DNA from: Hysterangium stoloniferum
Lineage: Eukaryota; Basidiomycota; Agaricomycetes; Hysterangiales; Hysterangiaceae
Assembly: GCA_015178975.1 (NCBI GenBank)
Contig: WHVD01000002.1
Span: 248,001-312,000 of the forward strand
Reading direction: 5' to 3'
DNA: 64,000 nt
The position numbers and the translations under genes were made by a program. This document shows positions 31,511 to 41,634 of the stretch, piece by piece (within the stretch, counting starts at the first letter, position 1; every line of letters begins with the position of its first letter). Under the pieces are notes generated by a model, which saw only the letters and a program-made list of their open reading frames with translations, was not told the DNA's origin and did no database searches.

Positions 31511-34500
31511 TGGAGAAAGAAGGGGACCGGTACTGGTGGAAGTCAAGCCGCGCAGCAACAAAAGCCATCCGACGGTGTACCTACCAAATTGACAGCTAAC
31601 GTGGCAGTCGTGCCCTCTACTCCCTTCACGCCTAGATCTGGAGAATTCTGCACCCTTATGACGCAGGTAGATCCAACGGTATCCACCAACAGCACTATTG
31701 TCACCTATGCTGACTCCGCAGCGAGTGATCATTTTTTTATTGATATAAACGATTTTTAAACTTACAAGAATTATAATGGGAAGGATGGGACTATGGCTAA
31801 CAATGGTAGCACTTTTTCAATCTGCAGAAAGGGGAGAGTTAGCAAGCGTTGCATATACGATGGATGTGTTATCAATCTCATATTTCAGGATGCACTTCAT
31901 TGCCCGACCTTATCCCACAATCTCGTGTCCATCGGGAAACTTGACAACAGTGGATGTTATGCAATTTTTGGGGGCGGCGGCGTTACCTTTATCAACCCAG
32001 ATGGTTGTCCATTTATGTATGGGAGGGGAGAAGGAACAATGTACAAGATCGACATCTTTCCCCCAGCTGGCCCCCTCCCAGATAGCATGCAATTATCACC
32101 AGAGATGGCAATACACCCAGCGGCCATAGTCAAGATGACTGCACATGCTTTTGCTGCCAAATCCCACGACCGACCAACCAATATAGATACCTGGCATCGA
32201 CGCCTTGGTCACGTTCAGTACGATACTGTACAACAAATGGCCAATCACAACGTTGTTCGTGGCATGCAGGTAACCACCATGACACCCCAACCAGGGACAT
32301 GTGAGGGATGTATAATGGGGAAGCATACACGCCGCCCATTCTACATCAATGATGAGCGTGAAACAGCAATCGGGGAATGGACCTATGTTGACTTGTGGGG
32401 ACTGTCCCGGGTCCAGTCCATCGGCGGGAGAAGTTACATGATGCCGTGTGTCGACGGGTACAGTGGTCACCTGGAAGTTTTCTTCTTGTCCAGTAAAGAA
32501 GCAAAAGGAACCTTAGCCGCATTGAAGCAATATACAGCGCTCACTGAACGTCAGACAGGGATGAAGGTGTGCAGGATATGTACCGACAAAGGCACTGAAT
32601 TCTTCAATTCATTGTGGACCACTTACCTCAACGAACAAGGGATTATACATGGAACCACCACTGCGTACTCGTCTTCATCCAACGGCATTGTCGAGCGATG
32701 TCATCGCACCATCATCGAGCGAGTGCGCGTTTGCCTGTATGAGAATAAGTTACCTTCTGCGCTGTGGTGTGAAATCGCAGCAGCGATCGTATACGTGATG
32801 GATTTTATCCCTACTACCAGAAACCCCAACTCGACTCCTTTTGAGTTGTGGCATGGGAAGAAACCCGATATTTCTCACCTGCGTCCCCTCGGTTGTGTAG
32901 CTTATGCTAAAACCCCCGTCGAAACAGGAGGAGGGCTTAGTAAACTGGATCCACGGTCCATAAAAGGGGTGCATATTGGATATTTCGGACGTGACGCTTA
33001 TAGAATTTACGACCCAGAGATGCGTCGTATTTTTCGCTCGCGTGATGTCATCTTCGAGGAGGGTCGCAGTTGCAAGACACTGACGGAGATATCGGGCGAT
33101 GAGGAAATACAGAATCTCGACCACGTTACACTCACCACACCGGTTAACGAGAACACAGACAAACTGAGCAGCGGTTTGGCACCAGTACAAGACCACACTT
33201 CCGCAATTGCCCCAACCAATATCTCAATCCCAACCGTCACTGAGTCTACCAGCGTGGAATCTGCACCATGTCGTTCTACACGCGTATCTGTTCCAACACA
33301 GGCACTTAAGGAATCTCTCACCTCAGAGATGAACATACAGCAAGCCCAGTTGGCAGGGGAAGCGTGGGCTGACGACAGAGTACATAGTGCGTTCCATACT
33401 GATGCCATGACAGTTCCAGACCCAACAAACATGTGGCTTCCCAAAACATACAGCGAGGCGATGACGCGTCCTGACATATGGGCCGGCCCTATCAACAAAG
33501 AGTTAGACGTCATGAGAAAACACGGGGTGTGGACAGTTATGGACTGTCCTGCTAATGCTAGACTGGTACAAACACGTTGGACCTTTGCACACAAATACAA
33601 CAGTAATGGCGAACTTATTGCCCGCAAGGCAAGACTCGTCGCTAAAGGTTTTACCCAAATACCCGGTGTCGATTTTTTCGAAACATACGCCTCTGTCGTT
33701 CGGTATGAGTCACTGCGAATGAATTTGGCCATCGCAGCTGCCAAAAACATGGAGTCATGGCAGATTGACTACGTCGCGGCATACCTCAATTCAGTTCCAC
33801 AAGCTGTTACATACATCGAACTTCCTGACGGCGCGAAGGAGGCAGGGAAGGTCGGGAGACTGGAAAGGACTTTATATGGCACCATGGATGGTGCCAATAA
33901 CTGGTGGGGAACTTTGGATAGAGAAATGAGTGAGTTGGGATATTACCGGTCAAAAGCTGACCCATCAGTGCGCTCCCGCCATGCGAATGGCAGCACCACA
34001 ATAACATCCACATACACTGATGACACGACCGGAATCTCCTCATCTGAAGAAGAGGCACATAGAGCCAAGGAAGAATTAGGCTGGAAGTACGAGACCAAGG
34101 ACATGGGGGATGCGAATTTAATCCTGGGAATCCGAATCGACCGTGACAGGAAACGTGGCACAATAAAGCTATCACAACGCGCATACCTCGAACGAATTCT
34201 TGAGTGTTTCGGAATGACAGAGTCAAACCCTCGTGGCACACCACTACCCCCATGCATTACGCTGAATAGGGAGCAGGGGCCCCAGACGACTGAAGACCGT
34301 GTCTTCATGGCTGATAAGCCATATCGAGAGTTACTGGGATCGATTATGTACGCACAAATTGCAACGCGTCCAGACCTCTCGTACGCGGTCTCCACACTGA
34401 GCAAGTTTGCCTCAAACCCCGGGAAGGCTCACTGGAACGCATTGACCCACATCTTACGATATATCAAAGGGTCACTCGATTATGGGATTACATATGGGGG

Positions 34501-35008
34501 TTCACTCCAGGATGTCAGGCCAGTCGGGTATGTCGACACTGATTTCACAGGGGACACTGACACACGCCGATCCTGTTCCGGACATGTTTTTATTCAGGCA
34601 GGGGGACCTACTGCTTGGGGATCAAAATATCAGCCGACAGTCGCTCTATCAACAACAGAGTCGGAATATATGGCACTCACCCAAGCCACGAAGCAGATAT
34701 TGTGGATGTACGCCGCAATGGACGAAGTCAGTTTTCCACAGCCAAAGCCAGCAATCCTTTACAACGATAATTCAGGCGCAGTTCTCTTAACCAAGAATAC
34801 GAAACACAACGCACGTGTTAAGCATATTGATATACGGTATCACTACATACGGGAACGGGTCGAGGAGGGGGACATCGAAGTCCGTCGCATCGCATCATCT
34901 GATAACCTCGTGGATATGTTCACGAAACCATTGCCCAAATCAACGCTCATTCAGCAATGTATTGCGCTGCGACTCTGCGAGAGTGCATCGAGCCAGGGGG
35001 AGTGTTGA
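31511..35008 (+). CDS. Copia-1 pol: protease, integrase, reverse transcriptase, RNase H
   Basis: The frame continues gag after the solo LTR. The protease active site is TYADSAASDHFF at about 31705-31740. An in-frame TAA at 31757 interrupts it (after INDF); from 31793 it is open for 1071 codons. Integrase: RRLGHVQYDTV...CEGCIMGKHTRRPF (HHCC), DLWG (D), TDKGTEFFNS (D), SSNGIVERCHRTI (E). Reverse transcriptase: ARLVAKGFTQIPGVDFFETY and STYTDDTTGISSS, where the usual YVDD reads YTDD. RNase H: VGYVDTDFTGDTDTRRSCSG and STTESEYMALTQATK. It ends with TGA at the LTR start. The long intact frame suggests recent activity of the family. Confidence 0.9.
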
Positions 35009-35337
35009 ATTTTAGGCTCTTGCAGTCGGACCAATGGCTACCCAACACCGTATACGGATACACCACCCCGTATACGGTTATACCAAGCCGCATTATCCCC
35101 TGCCTAATATACCACGACTCACTACCATCAACTACGTAATTTAGATATTTTACTATTTAGCCTCAAACGTTTCGATACCCATACCTCAGTCGAATCACTA
35201 TCTGTGTCGACTGAGGTACGTCACTACGAACTATTTCTCGTCTTTGTATTCTTATCTTGATGTAATGTAGTGTGTTTCTTACAGGTAGTAAATCTCAGTC
35301 GAATCACTATCTGTGTCGACTGAGCGTGTTTCTTACA
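35003..35337 (+). repeat. Copia-1 3' LTR
   Basis: The 335-bp LTR runs from TGTTGAATTTTAGG to GTGTTTCTTACA, followed by target duplication ATAAC. It contains the hairpin CTCAGTCGA...TCGACTGAG twice (about 35184-35215 and 35294-35324). The second lies in a segment that is duplicated or is absent from the displaced 5' LTR copy. Confidence 0.88.
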
Positions 35338-38036
35338 ATAACATATTCCCTTAGCATTTACACATTTACACCGTTTGGCTAAGTATTAAGATTTTCAGAA
35401 GGTTCTCAAACTCCAGAAACCTTGGGGTGCCTTCAGTGTGGCACCTCTTCAGAGTCATAGGTCTATTGAGCACACGACTGGAATATCATGCACTGAGACC
35501 AGTCCTTTTGAATTGCACCAGCTTCAATTTTTATAATAAATGTGTCTGGTCTCGACTGCGTCGAAGGCTGGTTTCTGACATTAGACATTTCACTCGGAGC
35601 TCCCAGCACACACGAGGGAACCAAGTTTCGTTCCTAGCCGGGGACAAGGACTTGCAAATGCTGTTGTAGCCATCCTCGGAGTTCCATTGGAAGGTACTCA
35701 TTCTCGGAGTTCCATCGGAAGGTGCTCATTCTCGGAGTTCCATCGAAAGGTAACAGCGCTAAGTGATTTTTTCATTGAATTTTGATTTCTGAAGCACCAA
35801 TATAGCACCGTGGCTGCCGGAGCGTATTCAAGTTTTGCTTTCTTCTGAGAGAGAGGCCGGCTTGTGAAAGGTTGACATTATCAACCTCACTCAGTTAGTC
35901 ACAGACAGGACAATGTTATCGTGTTTCGAATGGTCCGAATATACAGTAAAATGGTCGACACTTCTTCTAGGGGTGTTCTCGTGTACTAAATATCTTTTCC
36001 GGAACAATAGAATCGCGGTAACCTAAGACATGTGAGAAACAAAAGGAGTCTGAGTTCTTGATCGAGGCAGAAAGAGAACAATAGAGATACGATCAAAGCG
36101 GGGAGACAATAGAGTGTGGTTTTGATTGATGGAACAATGGTGGGACGATCAGTGGTGAGGCTTTGTCTGTAGATGTGGTAAGACGACCAGGATTACAGCT
36201 TGCATACTACAGACCTCCATTGTAGATTGTTAGTAGGATTCACATGTGGTTACAAGATGACACTTCAAAATTGTGGCGTGATGCCAGATCCCAACACCGG
36301 CTTTGCCCTCGAACCAGTTCCTTCTGAGTTGTGCTAGTCTCAATTCTTTACTGTAAATCCGCTTGGTCCGACTTGTGTCAGAGGCTAGGTTCGGGTATCA
36401 CACGTCCGTCTGGAGGTGTCAAGACACGAAACACTATTGGTGTCGTTTAGTTGTTTCACAGCTAGACCCTAAACACTCAATAGGATTACTGGTGTAGTTT
36501 GCGAAAGTCCATTTTCAATCATGGGTGGCAGTGGTATTTCTTACATGATTTCACGTGAGTAGTTGCTACTCTATCCGTGCACATCTTAGTTCTAGTATAA
36601 AGTGCCAGGTATTTCTGGTCGCTTCAATCCAATCTCACTCTAAACCCCTCACTACTGTCATATTTGTCAAAGCGATGAGTTTTTTGAGCCGATTTCTTCA
36701 GCTAATCATCATTTCCATGCCCATCTTTGCGGCACCGACATCCACAATGCATGTTCCGAAACGAACTGGAATTACAGCTGTGCCCCCTGTAGTGGACGCT
36801 GGGGTAGAAGTTCCTGCACCTTCGGTGGCAAGTAATTAAAATTGATTTTTTAAGGCCGGTTGTCCTGATATTTTCCAGATATCTTGGCAGCTCCCGGTCC
36901 CTCCCGGAAATGGTGGGAGAGATACTATTCCATTTGCAGCGTTGACAGGGAGTGAATTCGAACAAATGATGAATCAAAGTCGGCTGCTTGCGGGCAACCT
37001 AGTAAATCAATTGCAAAATCTGGCCGACCGAGGTCAATTTTTTACCGACGCGCAATTTCAAGAGGCGGTTGATCAAACTCGGTTACTGGCGCTCACCCTA
37101 GTAAATGACTTGCCAAGTTTGGCAAACCAAGTAATCACGCAATTGCCACCGACGATTTATCTAACTGTGCTCAACATATTTTCTCAACTGCAAGCTATGT
37201 TCGGTGGAAGCCAATCCCTCAAGGAAATACCAGTACAATTGGAAATCAAACTGCTATCTTATCTAAACGAACTGAGACGGGGACTCGGAAAGATAGTAGG
37301 GCAAGTGCATAAATTGACGCGCGAACTATGTGCATTGCAAAGCTTGGAACCCAAGGTACAAGTTGATTTCACAGTTTTTGGGAAACTTGCGACCAATCTT
37401 ACTAGCTACGTTCTCAGTTTTGCCGTCCCAGCCCGGCTAATTAGGAACATGACTGGGGGTAGTATTCAGCGCACGCGTGCGATACAGGGGATATATTGAC
37501 GAGATTTGGGTTTATTTTGTTGGGGTATTTCGCATTTGTCAACGACAATTCTTGAATATCAGAACGACATTATTATTTAATAAGGTGGGAGACCCTGAGA
37601 CACAAAGATCTGTTTAATTGGTTAAATGCGGATTCGCACTGCGAAGTTTGCGATATGGGATAATAGTGTCAAAGGTGTGAAATATCCGAATGGATAACCG
37701 GGTGTGAGTTGTCAAGCTATAGGGCGCCTAAACATTATAGATTGGGATCCACAAGGACAGTTCAAATCGTACTGCTGGTTGATAAAGAGGTACCGCGCCT
37801 GTGAATGCCTTGTGAATTTGTGGCAGGTAACCGCATTGAAACTATTCTTACATAAGCTGATAATTTAACGCTCTGGCCAGCTTCTCAAGTCGATTGGTAT
37901 GACTCGGCATGTCGGCGGTCAGATCAGGATGTCCACAAGCGATGCTCTTTGCAGTGAGTCAGATATTTCAACATACTGGCCCAAGCGTTCACATGCACAA
38001 ATAGGCCAGCTCACATAACATATTCCCTTAGCATTT
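35338..38036 (+). repeat. unit R, copy B
   Basis: After a 36-bp R end sequence (ATAACATATTCCC...TTTACACCG, 35338-35373) that belongs to copy A, copy B begins internally (TTTGGCTAAGTATTAAG) and runs to the same end sequence at 38036. It lacks the LINE. A triplicated block with CATTCTCGGAGTTCCATCGG lies at about 35675-35752. About 370 bp is deleted after GTGTAGTTTGC (36510), with TGC microhomology at the junction. It contains the intact copy of the secreted-protein gene. Confidence 0.8.
36675..37499 (+). CDS. predicted secreted Gln-rich helical protein, copy 2 (intact, two exons)
   Basis: Exon 1 is 36675-36827 (51 codons). The intron is 36828-36878, 51 bp with a GC-AG donor (GCAAGT) where copies 1 and 3 have GT. 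Exon 2 is 36879-37499 (206 codons plus stop), giving 257 residues. The signal peptide (MSFLSRFLQLIIISMPIFAA) is followed by a short Pro/Val-rich region. A long predicted helical part follows with N-Q-L/L repeats (MMNQSRLLAGNLVNQLQNLA, DQTRLLALTLVNDLPSLANQ). The C-terminus ends RLIRNMTGGSIQRTRAIQGIY-like. There is a single cysteine, at about residue 191. I recognise no family. An upstream in-frame start at 36555 would add a region without signal-peptide character, so 36675 is preferred. Secretion is inferred from the leader only. Confidence 0.6.
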
Positions 38037-38539
38037 ACACATTTACACCGCATTTGTTCTCACTCTACCTTGGTATCCCGTCAGAGGCGGGACATAGTGC
38101 TGGCCGCCTTGTATACTTGCCCCTTGCAGGGGGTGTCTGGGTTTGTCCAAGGGTTGGTGGGTTGTCTACAAAGAATGATCTACCGAGGCACGTATGCTGG
38201 CACTATACACTTCTTATTGCAGCGTTGTATTTATGACCAAGTCGCTGTGGTCTTCATTTCGATGCATGAGCGCGGCTGAAAAGGCCCTATAGGCATATAC
38301 CTTAACCCAATACTTGACGAGGGAGCTATGCATGGTTAGACGCTCCTCACACAGCCTGCACTTGCTCGTGGGCCGCCTGCTCATGGATCAGCAGCCTTAA
38401 TGAACGGGATAACGTCGCCAAGGTCGGTTCTTTTCCCGAACGGCGTAGGAACACTGCGCTTGCTGCGGCGACCTTGAGGGATGCGCTCACCGTGAAAGCA
38501 CGAGGGGACAGATTGGTGTACTTCCCCTTCTGCGTTTGT
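38037..38539. other. spacer between inverted R copies B and C
   Basis: About 500 bp with no homology to unit R that I can see. It forms the centre of the large inverted repeat made by copies B and C. It supplies the last 51 codons of the chimeric reading frame of copy 3 on the minus strand. No other gene recognised. Confidence 0.5.
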
Positions 38540-38919
38540 TTGCGCGTCGGTAAGGAATTGTCCTCGGTCGGCCAGATCTTGCAATTGATTTACTAGATTG
38601 CCCGCAAGCAGCCGACTTTGATTCATCATTTGTTCGAATTCACTCCCTATCAACGCTGCAACTGGAATAATATCTCCCCCACCATTTCCGGGAGGGACCG
38701 GGAGCTGCCGAGATATCTGGGAAATATCAGGACAACCGCCCTTAAAAATTAATTTTAATTACTCACCACTGAGGGTGCAGGGACTTCTACTCCAGCGTCC
38801 ACCAAAGGAGGCACAGCTGTAATTCCAGTTCGCTTCGTGACATGCATTATGGATGTCGGTGCCGCAAAGATGGGCATGGAAATGATGATTAGCTGGAGAA
38901 ATTGGGTCAAAAAACTCAT
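38381..38919 (-). pseudogene. secreted helical protein gene, copy 3 (chimeric 3' end)
   Basis: Exon 1 is 38919-38767 with the same signal peptide type (MSFLTQFLQLIIISMPIFAA), intron 38766-38717 (GTGAGT...CCCAG, 50 bp), and exon 2 starts at 38716. The frame stays open through EFEQMMNQSRLLAGNLVNQL. Near 38540 homology to the other copies stops and a new basic tail (GERIPQGRRSKRSVPTPFGK) runs to a stop at 38381, for about 162 residues in total. It is a truncated gene fused by rearrangement to unrelated DNA. It could still be expressed as a short secreted protein. Confidence 0.6.
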
Positions 38920-40238
38920 CGCTTTGACAGATATGACAGTAGTGGGGGGTTGGAGTGAGATTGGATTGAAGCGGCCAGAATTACCTGGCACTTTATACTA
39001 GAACCAAGAGATGTGCATGGATAGAGTAGCAACTCTCACGTGAAATCATGGAGAAAATACCAATGCCACCTATGATTGCAATGGACTTTCGCAGTATACG
39101 GGTGTGCCATGGTTTAGAATGCGCCAGCCAGATGAACTGTATTGTACCGCCCGAGACGAGCGGGAAGAACCCTCTATGGAAGACAGTTGCCTATGAATGA
39201 TTACACATGTATACCCTTGCGACAACTCACCTGAAGTGTTCTCAATGCAATTACTGGATTTTGGGATCCGGCACCGCTTGAAACGGTGTTAAAATGTGGT
39301 TGAGTTAGCAGTCCGCACCCAGGGTAATGCTAAAGAAGAGCATGCACCCCGAATGCTTCAGCAACCACCCACCAAATTCGGGATTAAATTTGATGGAAAA
39401 CTACTGAATACTGTTAGCACCTCCCGATAGAGGGAATTACCTACAGAGGCAATTAAAAGTCGTTACTGCAAACTACACCAGTAATCCTTCTGAGTGTTTA
39501 GGGTCTAGCTGTGAAAAAACTAAATGACGCCAATAGTTTTTCGCATCTTGACAACTCCTGAGAACATATGATACCCGAACCTAGCCTCTGACACAACTCG
39601 AATCAGGCGGATTTATAGTAAAGAATTGAGGTTGGCAAGGAACTGGTTGGGTGTTGAGATCTGGTATCACACAACGGTGTTCCAGTGTTATCGTGTAACC
39701 ACGTATGAGTCCTACTAACAATCTAAAATGCAGGTGTGAGATCTGTAGTATGCAAGCCGGCCTCTCTTTCAGAAGAAAGCAAAACTTGAATACCTCCAGC
39801 ACCACGGTGCTACATTGGTGCTTCAAAAATCAAAATTGAATGAAAAAATCACTTAAGGTGGGTAGTACCCTACGACGAACCTCCGAGAATGGCTACAACA
39901 GCATTTGCTCGTCCTTGTCCCCTCCTAAGAACGAAACCTGGTTCCCTCGTGTGTGCTGGGAGCTTTAAGTGACATGTCTAATGTCAGAAACCAGCCTCCA
40001 ACGCAGTCGGGACCAGACACATTTACTATAAGAATTAAAGCTGGTGCAATTCAAAAGGACTGGTCTGAGTGCATGATATTCCAGTCATGTGCTCAATAGA
40101 CCTATGACTGCGAAGAGGTGCCTGCTGAGCACTTATACACTGAAGGCACCGCAAGCTTTTTGGAGTTTGAAAACCTTCTGAAATTTTTAATATTTGGCCA
40201 AATTTCCTAAGAATTTGCTGAACTGATTATGTAACTGT

Positions 40239-41096
40239 TTGAAATTTTTAAGTTTTAGAAGGATTTTCCATAGTGGAAAATCATATCGGCTTCAGATGGC
40301 TTTCTATGCACCGGAGCCACCGTTGGAAATCATTCACTTTCCAGCTTGCCATATCTCCAGGCTAATCATACCATCCCCATCTACACTGGTTAATCTAGAA
40401 CATATCTTCATTTTATCTTCGGGTTGGCATCTTGGAAAATTATGATTAGCCATTCCCGAAGACATTGGGTTGCGCAGCTCTATGGCCTATAGCACGGAGA
40501 TGGTGCCCTTCGGGGTTGTTGATACACTTGCAGAACTCAGAAGTCAGGTTAAACCAAGGGTTTACCCTTTCGTCTTGTTTCCAGTAAACACTGGAATATC
40601 CTATGTTGGCACACATGTCTTGTCCCAGCTGGAATCCTTAACTCTGTATAATCTCGATCCGCCGGATGAAGCTATCGGTCTCTGGGCATCTTAATGCTAC
40701 CTCTATTTGAGCGTGGAACCCTATCATTCTGATGTATATTACAAAGAAAACTAAGATCCCCTGCACAGACTGACACTGTTCACAGCGATACTAGGTCGTG
40801 GGGCCGATTGCCGTTGGCGTCATCTGAGTGCATCCGATTTTCTCCATAATTTCAAGAGGTCAACAATGACACGGTTGACTACATTGTTCTGGAGGTCAGA
40901 GGAGGTCTTCCCGCCTGGTTTGGGGGTGTTGCCATGGCCGCCGCCGCCCCCCAAATTTGAAGGCCATTCAACTTCACCATTGGCCTATAAACCTTCTACA
41001 GAGCACTCTCACTTTTGTCAGCCTATGATGTGCATTTATATTAATTTTCCCTCTAGGATACCTACGCTCCGACCTTCGTTCAATTCAGTAAATTAG
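40239..41096 (+). pseudogene. repeated gene fragment of unit R (copy C)
   Basis: This is the counterpart of the minus-strand frames in copy A: YAPEPPLEIIHFPACHISRL, VVDTLAELRSQVKPRVYPFV and YKPSTEHSHFCQPMMCIYIN. Stops separate the blocks. The family is unrecognised and the function unknown. Confidence 0.35.
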
Positions 41097-41140
41097 AGGA
41101 CCCTTTGCCCGACATTTTCTTAGCGATGGAAACGGAGAAA

Positions 41141-41440
41141 TCATGGGTGTGACCTAGAACATTTTACAGCGATGTCGGGGGCATCGCTGAAAATGGTTCG
41201 AAATCTCAGAAAAATAGGACTTTGAAAAGGGAATCTGTAGACAGGCGTTCCCGGGCCCATACGTACCAACTGGAAGATGTTCGACAATTTTCGAAAAGAA
41301 GACTTAAATGGCATAATGTCTACATCCGTCCAATTAGAGTGCGCGATATTTGAACAAATGGACATCTTTTGGGTCAAGGTTAACTTGATGTATGTTTTCG
41401 CAAACAATTCTATTGTCTGTTTTTCCCTGACGGTTTCCAA
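41141..41440 (-). other. repeated short frame of unit R (copy C)
   Basis: The 99-codon frame starts METVREKQTIELFAKTYIKL. It is homologous to 22770-22985 but extends further because an early stop is absent. No motif recognised. Confidence 0.3.
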
Positions 41441-41634
41441 AATACCAATTACATCGTGATTTGTGATGTTGTAAGTACACTAGAATGCGCCATTATATCA
41501 AATATCTTGTACAGACGTGGAGCCGGCGGTGCAATTGGGACGATGTTATCGTCCAACTAAGTATTATTGTACTTTCCTCCATATGTACTGCTAATATGAG
41601 TGCATAACATTGACTTATGCTATTATTCTGACAC

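Larger units (their letters stand above)
29859..35337 (+). mobile_element. Ty1/Copia retrotransposon (Copia-1), with nested solo LTR
   Basis: Internal region with a probable primer-binding site at 29859, gag from 30008, pol to 35008, a purine tract CCAGGGGGAG (34993-35002) and the 3' LTR 35003-35337. Target duplication ATAAC lies at 35338-35342 and, inverted with the displaced 5' LTR, at 27807-27811. Copy B of unit R retains the empty site (CTCACATAACATATTCCC, near 38012). It is nearly complete in sequence but disrupted by the inversion, a gag frameshift, a stop before integrase and the 720-bp solo LTR. Confidence 0.9.
38540..41634 (-). repeat. unit R, copy C (inverted)
   Basis: It is the reverse complement of copy A without the LINE and without the LTR-related rearrangement. 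Its outer end (41634) matches the start of copy A at 22575. It keeps the 370-bp segment deleted in copy B. Together with copy B it forms a large inverted repeat around 38.04-38.54 kb. It contains gene copy 3 and the LRR-like frames. Confidence 0.8.
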
